Shown one piece after another: positions 33,841 to 41,627 of a DNA stretch of 41,627 nucleotides; position 1 is the first letter of the stretch; each line of letters starts with the position of its first letter. The stretch lies in NCBI GenBank assembly GCA_002315385.1, contig DCHZ01000004.1, forward strand, positions 1 through 41,627, in the 5' to 3' direction. The DNA comes from Firmicutes bacterium UBA1739 (GTDB lineage: Bacteria > Bacillota > Clostridia > Peptostreptococcales > Anaerovoracaceae). A program made the position numbers and the translations under genes. The notes under the pieces are model-generated. The model searched no databases. It was not told where the DNA came from and saw only the letters and a list, made by a program, of their open reading frames with translations.

Positions 33841-35505
33841 TTATTCCGCACTCAGTACGGCTCCTTCTGAAGCGGATTTAACCAGTTTTGCATATTTTGC
33901 AAGTATACCGGTTTTAATCTCCGGTTCTTTTGGAACAAAGCTTTTCATTCGTTCTTTAATCTGTTCATCGCTGATTTTAAGCTCTATTCTTCCTTCCGGA
34001 ATGTTAACGGAAATAATATCTCCGTCTTCTACGATGCCGATTATTCCGCCTTCGGCTGCCTCAGGTGATACATGTCCTATAGCAGCTCCTCTTGTTGCCC
34101 CTGAAAATCTTCCGTCGGTAATAAGTGCCACACAGTTGTCGAGCCCTCTTCCGGCAAGGGATGCTGTCGGTGAAAGCATTTCTCTCATTCCCGGGCCGCC
34201 TTTCGGTCCCTCATATCTGATAACAACCACATCTCCCGGCTGAATTTTTCCTCCGAGAATTGCTTCCATGGATGCCTCTTCACTGTCAAATACTTTAGCC
34301 GGGCCTTCATGAACCAGCATCTCCGGAGCCACAGCCGAACGTTTTACAACACAGCCCGATTTTGCGAGATTTCCCTTAAGAACTGCAATTCCGCCGGTTC
34401 TGCTGTACGGTGCTTCAACAGGTCTGATGATTTCATGATCCAGAACAGGGCAGTTTTTTATCCCTTCTCCGATGGTTTTTCCGCTGATGGTCATCACATC
34501 TTCTTCGATAAGACCGAGTTTGCTGAGCTCGTTCATAACCGCGTATACTCCGCCCGCCGAATTAAGCTGTTCCATAAAATGGAAACCTGCCGGTGCCAGC
34601 TTACAGAGATTAGGTGTGACCGCACTGAGACCGTTGGCTGCTTCCAGATCTATTTTTACTCCGGCTTCTCTTGCAATAGCCGGTAAATGAAGCATGGAAT
34701 TTGTTGAACATCCCAGAGCCATATCTACAGTAAGTGCATTTTTAAATGCTTTTTCCGTCATGATATCTCTCGGCTTAATATCAGCTCTTACCAGCTCCAT
34801 GATTTTGAAGCCGGCCTGTTTTGCCAGACGTATTCTCGCACTTGCTACAGCGGGTATCGTACCGTTTCCCGGAAGTCCCATACCCACCGCTTCTGTCAGA
34901 CAGTTCATGGAATTTGCCGTAAACATTCCGGAGCAGGATCCGCATGTCGGGCACGCATTGTCTTCCATTGTACAAAGCTGCGCATCGGTAATTTTTCCCG
35001 CACTTTTTGAGCCCACTGCTTCAAACATCTGGCTGAGACTGATTTTTTTACCTTCAAAGGTTCCCGCCAGCATTGGTCCTCCCGATACAATTACGGTCGG
35101 AACATTTACTCTGGCCGCTGCCATCAGCATTCCCGGTACCGTTTTGTCACAGTTCGGAATCAGCACCAGGCCGTCAAACTGATGTGCGATAGCCATTGTT
35201 TCCACACTGTCGGCTATCAGCTCTCTTGAAACCAGAGAATATTTCATTCCTATATGATTCATTGCTATTCCGTCGCAAACCGCAATGGCCGGCACTTCAA
35301 TAGGAGTTCCTCCCGCTGCACGGATTCCTTCTTTTACTGCTTTTGCGATGGTATCAAGGTGAATATGTCCCGGTACAATTTCATTCTGCGAATTTACCAC
35401 ACCAATCAGCGGTCTGTCCAGTTCTTCATCAATATATCCCATTGCTCTGAAAAGACTTCTGTGCGGAGCTTTCGTATAATCTTTTTTTACATTTTCACTT
35501 TTCAT
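33841..35505 (-). CDS. ilvD: Dihydroxyacid dehydratase
   Basis: Iron-sulfur dehydratase, step 3 of valine/isoleucine synthesis. The cluster cysteines are in PNCDKTVPG and DNACPTCGSCSGMFTANSMN, and the carbamylated-lysine/metal region is present. The start at 35505 (MKSENVKKDYTKAPHRS) gives 554 residues and matches homologues. An ATG four codons upstream (35517) has a well-spaced GGAGGG and is also possible. The frame stays open for about 40 further residues without homology. It follows ilvN in the ilv operon. Confidence 0.95.
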   Translation of the reverse strand: MKSENVKKDYTKAPHRSLFRAMGYIDEELDRPLIGVVNSQNEIVPGHIHLDTIAKAVKEGIRAAGGTPIEVPAIAVCDGIAMNHIGMKYSLVSRELIADSVETMAIAHQFDGLVLIPNCDKTVPGMLMAAARVNVPTVIVSGGPMLAGTFEGKKISLSQMFEAVGSKSAGKITDAQLCTMEDNACPTCGSCSGMFTANSMNCLTEAVGMGLPGNGTIPAVASARIRLAKQAGFKIMELVRADIKPRDIMTEKAFKNALTVDMALGCSTNSMLHLPAIAREAGVKIDLEAANGLSAVTPNLCKLAPAGFHFMEQLNSAGGVYAVMNELSKLGLIEEDVMTISGKTIGEGIKNCPVLDHEIIRPVEAPYSRTGGIAVLKGNLAKSGCVVKRSAVAPEMLVHEGPAKVFDSEEASMEAILGGKIQPGDVVVIRYEGPKGGPGMREMLSPTASLAGRGLDNCVALITDGRFSGATRGAAIGHVSPEAAEGGIIGIVEDGDIISVNIPEGRIELKISDEQIKERMKSFVPKEPEIKTGILAKYAKLVKSASEGAVLSAE

Positions 35506-35657
35506 GATACTCTCCATTCCGCTGCCCTCCGGGACAGCACTATCAATAAAATTAGTAATACAAATCTCTGTTTTGACGCTGTTCACGGCCATTCCGAAGA
35601 CAGAGCTTATTATGTGCAACATATAACTCCGGCTCCGAATGAGCTGTGATAACAGGT

Positions 35658-36164
35658 TTAATACTCTTTTTCAAGATGAGGCTCGCCCTGACGAATCATA
35701 CCTATCGCTCCGGTTCTTGCAACCTGGATAATTCCGTATGCTTTCAGAGCTTCGATAAATGCTTTGAGTTTTGATGCTTCACCTGTCAGTTCCACTATCA
35801 TCGAATGAGGCGAAACATCTATGACATTTGCCCTGAAAATCCCGGCCACCGAAATCAGGCTCATTCTTTCGTCGGGTTCGGCCTTTACCTTCACCATAAT
35901 GTGCTCTCTTGTAACGGCTTCCGGTGCTCTGAGTTCTTTTATTTCATAAACATCAACCTGTTTGTCAAGCTGCTTTTTTATCTGCTCCGCCATAGCTTCG
36001 TCAGCAAAAAACTCCACCATAAGCAGCGATATTCCTGCTTTTTCTGTTTCAGCTGCTGATATTGATTCAATATTGAAGCCTCTTCTGGTAAGTAATCCGG
36101 AAATTCTGCTAAGCACACCCGGTTTGTTCTCTACAAACAGAGAGTAAATATATCTTTTTTCCAT
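35658..36164 (-). CDS. ilvN: Acetolactate synthase small (regulatory) subunit
   Basis: Regulatory partner of IlvB, 168 residues. An N-terminal ACT domain (YIYSLFVENKPGVLSRISGLLTRRGFNIESI) binds the feedback inhibitor, usually valine. The C-terminal ACT-like domain (SLISVAGIFRANVIDVSP) follows. Full length for the family. It lies 12 bases after ilvB. Confidence 0.95.
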   Translation of the reverse strand: MEKRYIYSLFVENKPGVLSRISGLLTRRGFNIESISAAETEKAGISLLMVEFFADEAMAEQIKKQLDKQVDVYEIKELRAPEAVTREHIMVKVKAEPDERMSLISVAGIFRANVIDVSPHSMIVELTGEASKLKAFIEALKAYGIIQVARTGAIGMIRQGEPHLEKEY

Positions 36165-36176
36165 AACAAATGCCTC

Positions 36177-37850
36177 CTACACTTCAATTTTGAATATCTG
36201 CTGATTATATTTATTTCCCGGCGGCACCATCGGCAGTACATTAACATCCATATCTATGTTTGCATTCAATATTACCGGTCCCTCCGTCTGCATTGCCTCG
36301 TCCAGTGCCGTTTCAAGCTCTTCCATTGTATTGACATTAAAGCCCCTGCCTCCGAAAGCCTCGGCGAATTTAACATAATCGATTTTTCTTTCGAGAGTGG
36401 TCTGACTGTAATGCCGGTTATACATCAGCTTCTGCCACTGTCTTACCATGCCCAGTACGCCGTTATTTACAACCACTACCAGAATATTCATTTTCTGCAT
36501 AACAGCGGTTACAAACTCATTGCAGTTCATCTGAAAACTTCCGTCTCCGGTAAAAAGTACAACCTTTTTGCCGGGATTTCCTTTCTGTGCGCCTATCGCC
36601 GCACCCATTCCGAACCCCATGGTTCCCAATCCTCCCGAGGAAATAAATGTTCTCGGTTTTTTTATGGAATAGTACTGTGCTGTCCATATCTGATGCTGAC
36701 CTACATCTGTAACTATAACTGTGTCTTCATCCATTCTCTTCTCTACAGCTTTAATCAGACGGTACGGCGGAATTTCTCCGATGTTTTCCGCCACAGGCGG
36801 GTATTCTTTCTTCCACTCGAGAATCTGATTTCTCCAGGTTTCATCGGTTTTCTGTTCCACTTTTTTCTCAAGAATTCCCAGGACTGTCTTTAAATCCCCG
36901 GTCACGCTCTTAGTTGAAGGTATTACCTTATTGATTTCGGCAGGATCCACATCTATATGAAGTATTTTTGCATGGGTAGCGAAGGTTTTTGCATTTCCGG
37001 TTACTCTTTCCGACATTCTTGCACCTGCCACGATAAGCAGATCACAGTTGGTTACCGCATTTGATGACACCTTGGTTCCGTGCATACCCAGCATTCCCGT
37101 AAAATACGGATAATCTGCCGGGCATCCGCCCAGGCCCATCATGGAAAGAGATACGGGAGCGCCTATTCTGTCCGCAAATCTGACAAGAGCTTCCGATGCG
37201 TTTGAAGCAATGACTCCGCCTCCGGCAAAAATTACCGGTTTTTTACTTTCATTTATCATCGATGTGGCTTCTTCTATGTCATCTACCTTCAGTCTGTTGT
37301 TTTTCGGCATTATTTCCCGAGGAACCTTAGGTTCAAACTCCGTTTTGCCTGCCTGCGCATTTTTCAGAATATCAACGAGCACAGGCCCCGGTCTGCCTTC
37401 CTGAGCGATATAAAATGCTCTTCTTATCGTATCGGCGATATCTTTCTGATCCTTGACTATAAAACTGTATTTTGTTATTGGAAAAGTGACTCCGTATATG
37501 TCGATTTCCTGAAAAGCATCTGTTCCGAGGTTGTTAATATTTACATTTCCCGTAATTGCCACAACCGGCACCGAATCCATATATGCGGTGGCCAGACCCG
37601 TTACGAGATTCGTAGCTCCCGGTCCCGATGTCGCAAAAACAACCCCCGGTTTTCCCGTAGATCTCGCATATCCGTCCGCCGCATGAGCTGCCCCCTGTTC
37701 ATGCGCCGAAATAACATGGTCGAGCCTGTCGGAATACTCATATAAGGCATCATACAAATCTATTACTGTGCCTCCGGGATATCCGAATACGGTGTCCACA
37801 CCTTGCTCGATCAAACATTCCATTACAATCTGTGCACCTGTTTTAATCAT
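36177..37850 (-). CDS. ilvB: Acetolactate synthase large subunit
   Basis: Thiamine-diphosphate enzyme condensing two pyruvates, or pyruvate and 2-oxobutyrate: the first step for valine, leucine and isoleucine. 557 residues. The catalytic glutamate lies in SAHEQGAAHAADGYAR, and the ThDP motif is TGDGSFQMNCNEF to VVVVNN. The VTGLATAYMDSVP segment is typical. First gene of the operon behind a T-box leader. AAAGGA lies nine bases before the ATG. Confidence 0.97.
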   Translation of the reverse strand: MIKTGAQIVMECLIEQGVDTVFGYPGGTVIDLYDALYEYSDRLDHVISAHEQGAAHAADGYARSTGKPGVVFATSGPGATNLVTGLATAYMDSVPVVAITGNVNINNLGTDAFQEIDIYGVTFPITKYSFIVKDQKDIADTIRRAFYIAQEGRPGPVLVDILKNAQAGKTEFEPKVPREIMPKNNRLKVDDIEEATSMINESKKPVIFAGGGVIASNASEALVRFADRIGAPVSLSMMGLGGCPADYPYFTGMLGMHGTKVSSNAVTNCDLLIVAGARMSERVTGNAKTFATHAKILHIDVDPAEINKVIPSTKSVTGDLKTVLGILEKKVEQKTDETWRNQILEWKKEYPPVAENIGEIPPYRLIKAVEKRMDEDTVIVTDVGQHQIWTAQYYSIKKPRTFISSGGLGTMGFGMGAAIGAQKGNPGKKVVLFTGDGSFQMNCNEFVTAVMQKMNILVVVVNNGVLGMVRQWQKLMYNRHYSQTTLERKIDYVKFAEAFGGRGFNVNTMEELETALDEAMQTEGPVILNANIDMDVNVLPMVPPGNKYNQQIFKIEV

Positions 37851-38060
37851 ATATCGTGTTCCTTTCTTTCAGCGAAATCTCGGTTTTTATTATACTTAGA
37901 TTCCGTTTTTTGTTTATTCATATAATACGGCGGTTCTGTCAATAAAGTCTTTCGGCTTCCCTCTAATATACCGGCCGAAAAAATCTGTATTTTGTAAATA
38001 AATCTATTCTGCTCGGATTTCAGTAACATCATTCTCCGGAGGTTCGGGCTTATTGAATAT
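37851..38060 (-). other. Untranslated stretch between the T-box terminator and ilvB
   Basis: About 210 bases of leader after the T-box terminator. A 102-codon open frame runs across it and the terminator but has no protein character. No further structure is recognised. Confidence 0.5.
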
Positions 38061-38337
38061 AAAAACCCCGTCTCTGTAAAGAGACGGGGTAAAATCCGCG
38101 GTACCACTCTTCTTGATACATAAATATGTATCCGCTTATCGATGTCATATAACACCTATCTCTGTAACGGGAGAACCCGTTGAAGCCTACTGAATACTGA
38201 AACATAAAGTATCGTTCGGTCCAATAGCTCGAAGACTACCAGCCTGACCTTCCACACTGCCTTTCAGCTGCCGGCAGCTCTCTGAAGAGGATTTAATCAG
38301 ACACCTTCCTGTCATTGCCTGTATTATTATTCACTTA
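38061..38337 (-). promoter_or_regulatory. T-box leader of the ilvBNDC operon
   Basis: tRNA-sensing transcription attenuator. On the minus strand the conserved T-box AGAGTGGTACCGCGG lies at 38096-38110. It is followed by a terminator, ACCCCGTCTC/GAGACGGGGT (38065-38074 and 38081-38090), with five T. Upstream is a Stem I with the AGAGAG and GGCAGCTGAAAGGCAG elements. The bulge UGGU implies a tRNA with discriminator A, as in Val, Leu and Ile tRNAs. The specifier is uncertain: GTC followed by A at 38248-38245 (Val) is the best candidate, and a CTT (Leu) nearby is an alternative. Uncharged tRNA should open the operon. Confidence 0.93.
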
Positions 38338-38343
38338 AAAACC

Positions 38344-38372
38344 AGTATAGTTTAATAATAATTATTAGTCAA
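38344..38372 (-). promoter_or_regulatory. Promoter of the T-box/ilv operon
   Basis: -35 TTGACT (38367-38372) and -10 TATACT (38344-38349), minus strand, 17-bp spacer. Transcription should begin near 38337, just before Stem I. Confidence 0.75.
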
Positions 38373-38509
38373 CCCTTTTGCCTTAAAATTTCCGTATTAT
38401 TTGTAACGATTGTTACTATTCACAGCCATTCTGTCCGAGACACACAATGCTTACAAATAACATGCCTGTCCCGGAATAACTGTATACCGGATGAGGGTTA
38501 TCCCGAACC

Positions 38510-39604
38510 TCAGAAAAACATCGTAATCTTATTCTTTGACCCTACATAATTATACTCATAGCTTTTAATCATTGCCCGCAGTATCGTCAGAGCGAAGTCG
38601 TCTTCGTCACACACGCCGTCTTCCATCGGATCATATTTCATCCCGCCTTCATAAGAAAGTCTCATTTCGCACTGACCGTTCCTGCTGTCGTAACCGATTA
38701 TGAGCTCAATGGGAATATCCTTCCATTTCAGCAGAATATTGATACACAGTTCCTCGAAAATGTGCTGGATTTTATTCAGCATTTTCCCCGGAACCATCTG
38801 TCTCAGCGCAAATACATTTATCTCGGTAATGAAGCCCAGCACATCAAATTTTCTGGAATTTATTTTCAATTCCAGAAAACGGTATCTGTTGATAAAATAT
38901 CTCGTTCTCGCTCTTATCGGTGAATTGAAAATCTCGTCCGGTGTACCTCTTTCGTGAATGGTTCCGTCTACCATGAAGAACACCTGATCCGCCATTTCTT
39001 TAACAAATTCCATCTCATGAGTAGCCATGATGATTGTTATTTCTATTTTTGACATTTCTCTGATAACCGCCAGAACCTCATCCACCATGGTCGGAGCCAG
39101 AGCACTTGTGGGCTCATCCAGCAGGATTACATCAGGCTCCATTGCAAGTGCTCTTATTATGGACACCCTTTGGCGCTGCCCGTCTGTCAGCACCTCCGGA
39201 TACATTTCCGCATATTCCGACAAACCAACCCATTCCAGCAGTTCTATTGCCTTGTTATATGCCTCTGCCGGAGTTCTTCTGAGAACATCCATCTGTGGTC
39301 TCATAATGTTTTCCGCAACAGTAAAAATCGGAAACAGATTATCCTCCACATAGACCATCCCTATTTCCTGTCTCAGTTTTTCCACATTATATTCAGGCGA
39401 AACAATATTCTTACCTTTAAACCATATTTCTCCGGTGTCGGGAGGCTCGGTTCGATTAACAGCTCTCAGCAGCCCGGATTTCCCCGAATTACCGGCCCCA
39501 ATTAAACATACAAATTCTCCTTCGTGTATCTCAAAATCTATTCCATGCAGAAAGACCTTGTCATCCCATTTTCTTCCTATATTTTTTGCTTTCAACAGTA
39601 TCAC
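38510..39604 (-). CDS. ABC ATPase fused to an RsbW-like histidine-kinase-type ATPase domain
   Basis: A 364-residue fusion. Residues 1-240 are a polar-amino-acid-type ABC ATPase: Walker A GAGNSGKS (36-43), signature LTDGQ (139-143), Walker B ILLDEP (160-165) and switch His196. Two usual residues are changed. The Q-loop glutamine is V86 (VYVEDNLFP), and the D-loop aspartate is A170 (SALAP). Residues 243-364 resemble the GHKL fold of anti-sigma kinases: N-box FEELCINILLKW (E285, N289), then DDFALTILRAMIKSYEYNYVG and a final ITMFF strand. The glycine-rich G box is weak. Its start overlaps the permease fusion gene by four bases. Inferred role: a transporter ATPase that also senses or signals; GHKL activity is unproven. 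Confidence 0.8.
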   Translation of the reverse strand: MILLKAKNIGRKWDDKVFLHGIDFEIHEGEFVCLIGAGNSGKSGLLRAVNRTEPPDTGEIWFKGKNIVSPEYNVEKLRQEIGMVYVEDNLFPIFTVAENIMRPQMDVLRRTPAEAYNKAIELLEWVGLSEYAEMYPEVLTDGQRQRVSIIRALAMEPDVILLDEPTSALAPTMVDEVLAVIREMSKIEITIIMATHEMEFVKEMADQVFFMVDGTIHERGTPDEIFNSPIRARTRYFINRYRFLELKINSRKFDVLGFITEINVFALRQMVPGKMLNKIQHIFEELCINILLKWKDIPIELIIGYDSRNGQCEMRLSYEGGMKYDPMEDGVCDEDDFALTILRAMIKSYEYNYVGSKNKITMFF

Positions 39605-41229
39605 GGTCTGGCTCCTTTCGGTAATGTCCTTCTGAATTTCGGATCCACCCTTCTTACAATCAGCTTCAGGCCCGCCACTAACAATCCTGCCATCAGAAAA
39701 TAGATTGCGGCTGTCAAAACCAGTGGAAATATTTCTTCAAAAGTTCTGCTCTTTATTATTTCCGCTACTTTTGTAATATCCTGTACGGAAATGTATCCTG
39801 CCAGAGCGGTGGTATTAACCAGAGTAACCAGCTGCATCCTGTATTCAGGGAAAACACGATATATTACCTGAGGAAGAATTATTTTTTTAAAGGCCCTGGC
39901 TTTTCCGTATCCCAGTGAAATTGCTGCCAGAAACTGACCCTTCGGTATGCTTTCGATTCCTCTACCGGTCATATCAGCCATAAACGCGGCATAGTTTAAT
40001 GCAAAGGAAATAACACATATCCAGAAAGGAGGCAGATTTATCTTTCCCAGCACCAGATAGTTGGTAAGCAGGAGCAATACCAGCACCGGTATTCTTTCAA
40101 ACAAAACAATATATGCATTGCCAATCTTATTCAATACCGCACTTTTCTGTCTTATTAAATAACAGATGCATATTCCGGCTGCAGTTCCCAAAAGTGCGGA
40201 GCATACCGATAACGCAATTGTTATCAGCAGTCCTTTTGCCAGCATTTTCCATCTTTGCTCACGAATAAGTGTTTTGTTTACGCTGTTCCAGACTGCCTGT
40301 CCGAAGGAATCCGACTGCCGAATCCGGGTAATATAGGCTTCCTCCATTCTCGATTCATTATTCTTCAGAACATCCGGAGCAACACTGCTTTTTCTCACCA
40401 CAGCAACTTCTTCACTCACCTCAAAATCCTTCGTGAAGGCAACGCTTTCCTTAAGCTCCGAAGAAGCGGAAACATCTCCCGCATATAAATCATATTTTCC
40501 GCTTTGAACACCGATGACCGCTGCAGACAATTCCACAGTGTAATACTTCGGAATATATCCGTTCTCCGCACAAAACCTCTCCACCAGCTCTAAATAAAGT
40601 CCTTTTTCCTCCTTTCCGTCCAGATAGTCATAGGGATAATTGGCCATACTCACAGCTACGTTAAGAACACCGTTTTCACCGGTGAAGTTTAGATCCGGCA
40701 TAACCTTTGTTTTATCATCCTCGCTGTAGCTTTCCCATTTTTCCCTGATTTTACTGTATTCGCCTTTTTCGCAAAGGTCATCATAGAATTTATCAAATTT
40801 ATCTACCAGATCATGCCCTTTACTGTCGTTTGACGAAAAAAAAGCAGGAGATAAAGAATAGACAGTATCCGGAAAAAATGTCAGCTCCGGATGATTTTCA
40901 AAAACATATGGTAGTGTAATAATTCTTGTAAGATATGCATCTATCATTCTGCTTTCAAGCATTACCGGCATGACCTCCATGCTGTTGCCGTAAGCCAGCC
41001 TTGCATTCGGGAAATTTTCTTTTACCACATAATCATCCAGCGTACCCGTAGGACATCCTATCACATATTTACTGCTGTCGAGATCCGAGTATTCTCTGAG
41101 TTTGCCTTCACTACTGTCTGAGTCGGTTTTACCGGGTTCATGAAATACGGCAAGAACGATTATTATTGCAGCAAAAACCACTATGGAGATTATCAGATTC
41201 CATCTGTATTTTTTAGCGTTATTTTTCAT
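39601..41229 (-). CDS. Membrane-anchored solute-binding lobes fused to an amino-acid-type ABC permease
   Basis: A 542-residue fusion. A membrane anchor (11-28) is followed by a segment like lobe 2 of an SBP_bac_3 protein (about 53-168, VIGCPTGTLDDYVV, ESRMIDAYLTR, EYSKIREKWES). A segment like lobe 1 comes next (about 185-282, GVLNVAVSMANYPYDYLDG, GLYLELVERFCAENGY, SAAVIGVQSGKYDLYAG). The permease domain runs from about 328 to 530 with five helices and the coupling loop AISLGYGKARAFKKIILPQ. The lobe order is 2 then 1, with no matching first lobe 1 or final lobe 2. Similar fusions, as I recall, occur in gut Firmicutes. It pairs with the overlapping ATPase gene to make a complete importer in two chains. 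The substrate is probably a polar amino acid, by family. Confidence 0.85.
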   Translation of the reverse strand: MKNNAKKYRWNLIISIVVFAAIIIVLAVFHEPGKTDSDSSEGKLREYSDLDSSKYVIGCPTGTLDDYVVKENFPNARLAYGNSMEVMPVMLESRMIDAYLTRIITLPYVFENHPELTFFPDTVYSLSPAFFSSNDSKGHDLVDKFDKFYDDLCEKGEYSKIREKWESYSEDDKTKVMPDLNFTGENGVLNVAVSMANYPYDYLDGKEEKGLYLELVERFCAENGYIPKYYTVELSAAVIGVQSGKYDLYAGDVSASSELKESVAFTKDFEVSEEVAVVRKSSVAPDVLKNNESRMEEAYITRIRQSDSFGQAVWNSVNKTLIREQRWKMLAKGLLITIALSVCSALLGTAAGICICYLIRQKSAVLNKIGNAYIVLFERIPVLVLLLLTNYLVLGKINLPPFWICVISFALNYAAFMADMTGRGIESIPKGQFLAAISLGYGKARAFKKIILPQVIYRVFPEYRMQLVTLVNTTALAGYISVQDITKVAEIIKSRTFEEIFPLVLTAAIYFLMAGLLVAGLKLIVRRVDPKFRRTLPKGARP

Positions 41230-41263
41230 GTAAAAACCTCGAATTATTATATCAGTCTTTATC

Positions 41264-41292
41264 AGTATACATGATTTTTCTTTTATTGTCTA
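41264..41292 (-). promoter_or_regulatory. Promoter of the two-gene fused ABC system
   Basis: -35 TAGACA (41287-41292) and -10 TATACT (41264-41269), minus strand, 17-bp spacer, immediately after the serS terminator. Confidence 0.65.
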
Positions 41293-41300
41293 ACATATCC

Positions 41301-41331
41301 AAAAAAAGCAGGACAACCTCAGTCATCCTGC
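41301..41331 (-). terminator. serS terminator
   Basis: On the minus strand GCAGGATGAC pairs with GTTGTCCTGC (two G-U pairs) around a four-base loop, followed by seven T. Confidence 0.8.
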
Positions 41332-41349
41332 CCGACATATTCTGGATTT

Positions 41350-41627
41350 CTATTTCTTTTCGATTCTGTCTATGCCCATATATTTTCTGAGAGCTTCCGG
41401 AATAACCACGCTTCCGTCTGCCTGCTGATAGTTTTCAAGAATTGCAGCTACGGTTCTTCCGATTGCAAGTCCCGAACCGTTTAAAGTATGAACTAATTCC
41501 GCTTTCGCCTTAGGTTCGGGTCTGAAACGAAGACCCGCTCTTCTTGCCTGGTAATCTTCAAAATTACTGCATGAAGATATCTCAACATATCTTCCGTAAC
41601 TCGGCATCCATACTTCGATATCATATG
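41350..41627 (-). CDS. serS: Seryl-tRNA synthetase, C-terminal part (cut by window edge)
   Basis: The last 91 complete codons of a class II synthetase whose frame continues beyond position 41627. The visible part begins YDIEVWMPSYGRYVEISSCS, which matches the conserved SerRS region after motif 2. The motif 3 region follows (LNGSGLAIGRTVAAILENYQ with the class II arginine). A normal stop and terminator follow. It ends before the fused ABC system on the same strand. Confidence 0.95.
   Translation of the reverse strand, partial: YDIEVWMPSYGRYVEISSCSNFEDYQARRAGLRFRPEPKAKAELVHTLNGSGLAIGRTVAAILENYQQADGSVVIPEALRKYMGIDRIEKK

Noticed and set aside
37847..38155. 102-codon frame across the ilv leader
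   Set aside because: It spans the T-box terminator and antiterminator, which explain the sequence better.

Overview
The window looks like a chromosomal segment of a low-to-moderate G+C anaerobic Firmicute of the class Clostridia. The evidence is strong AGGAGG ribosome sites, sigma-A promoters with 16-18 bp spacers, a T-box leader, an [FeFe]-hydrogenase maturase (HydF) and an F-type ATP synthase whose c subunits carry Na+-binding residues. Family XIII / Anaerovoracaceae-like bacteria are a reasonable guess, but this is inferred from gene style, not from a marker gene.

Layout. Positions 1-3.6 kb are an accessory-looking stretch: a small MerR regulator, 1.4 kb of non-coding DNA full of palindromes and degenerate repeats, a PD-(D/E)XK nuclease-like protein and a decayed IS66 transposase. 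From 3.7 to 7.6 kb lie guaA (GMP synthase with a collapsed glutaminase domain), a six-helix DUF308 membrane protein and guaB, all on the minus strand and each with its own promoter. From 7.9 to 16.3 kb there is one minus-strand ATP synthase operon (atpZ-I-B-fused c-E-F-H-A-G-D-C) with a clear promoter and terminator. Next come a TagO-MnaA fusion and a dCMP deaminase (16.4-19.0 kb), then an unknown gene, truA and glnS (19.3-22.1 kb). A divergent Lrp/AsnC regulator, an Ig-like membrane protein, tadA and tRNA-Arg(CCU) follow to 24.2 kb. On the plus strand, 24.6-28.5 kb holds a nitrate/sulfonate-type ABC transporter behind a leader with an intrinsic terminator, and then hydF. From 28.6 to 32.5 kb the minus strand carries glpK, cysK and a DUF815 AAA+ protein. 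From 32.6 to 38.4 kb it carries the branched-chain amino acid genes ilvB-ilvN-ilvD-ilvC behind a T-box. From 38.5 to 41.2 kb is a two-gene ABC system of fused proteins, and the right edge cuts through serS.

The most notable points are architectural. The ATP synthase encodes a normal c subunit plus a 436-residue c subunit made of five c-type hairpins, only one of which keeps the ion-binding carboxylate, and its epsilon subunit lacks the C-terminal helices. GMP synthase has lost the glutaminase active site. The first enzyme of teichoic-acid-type linkage synthesis is fused to the epimerase that makes UDP-ManNAc. In the last ABC system, a membrane-anchored polypeptide joins solute-binding lobes to the permease, and the ATPase has altered Q- and D-loops and a C-terminal domain resembling an anti-sigma-factor (RsbW-like) kinase. 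This suggests a transport-linked sensory role.

All function calls come from reading the protein sequences and motifs. No database or folding search was run.
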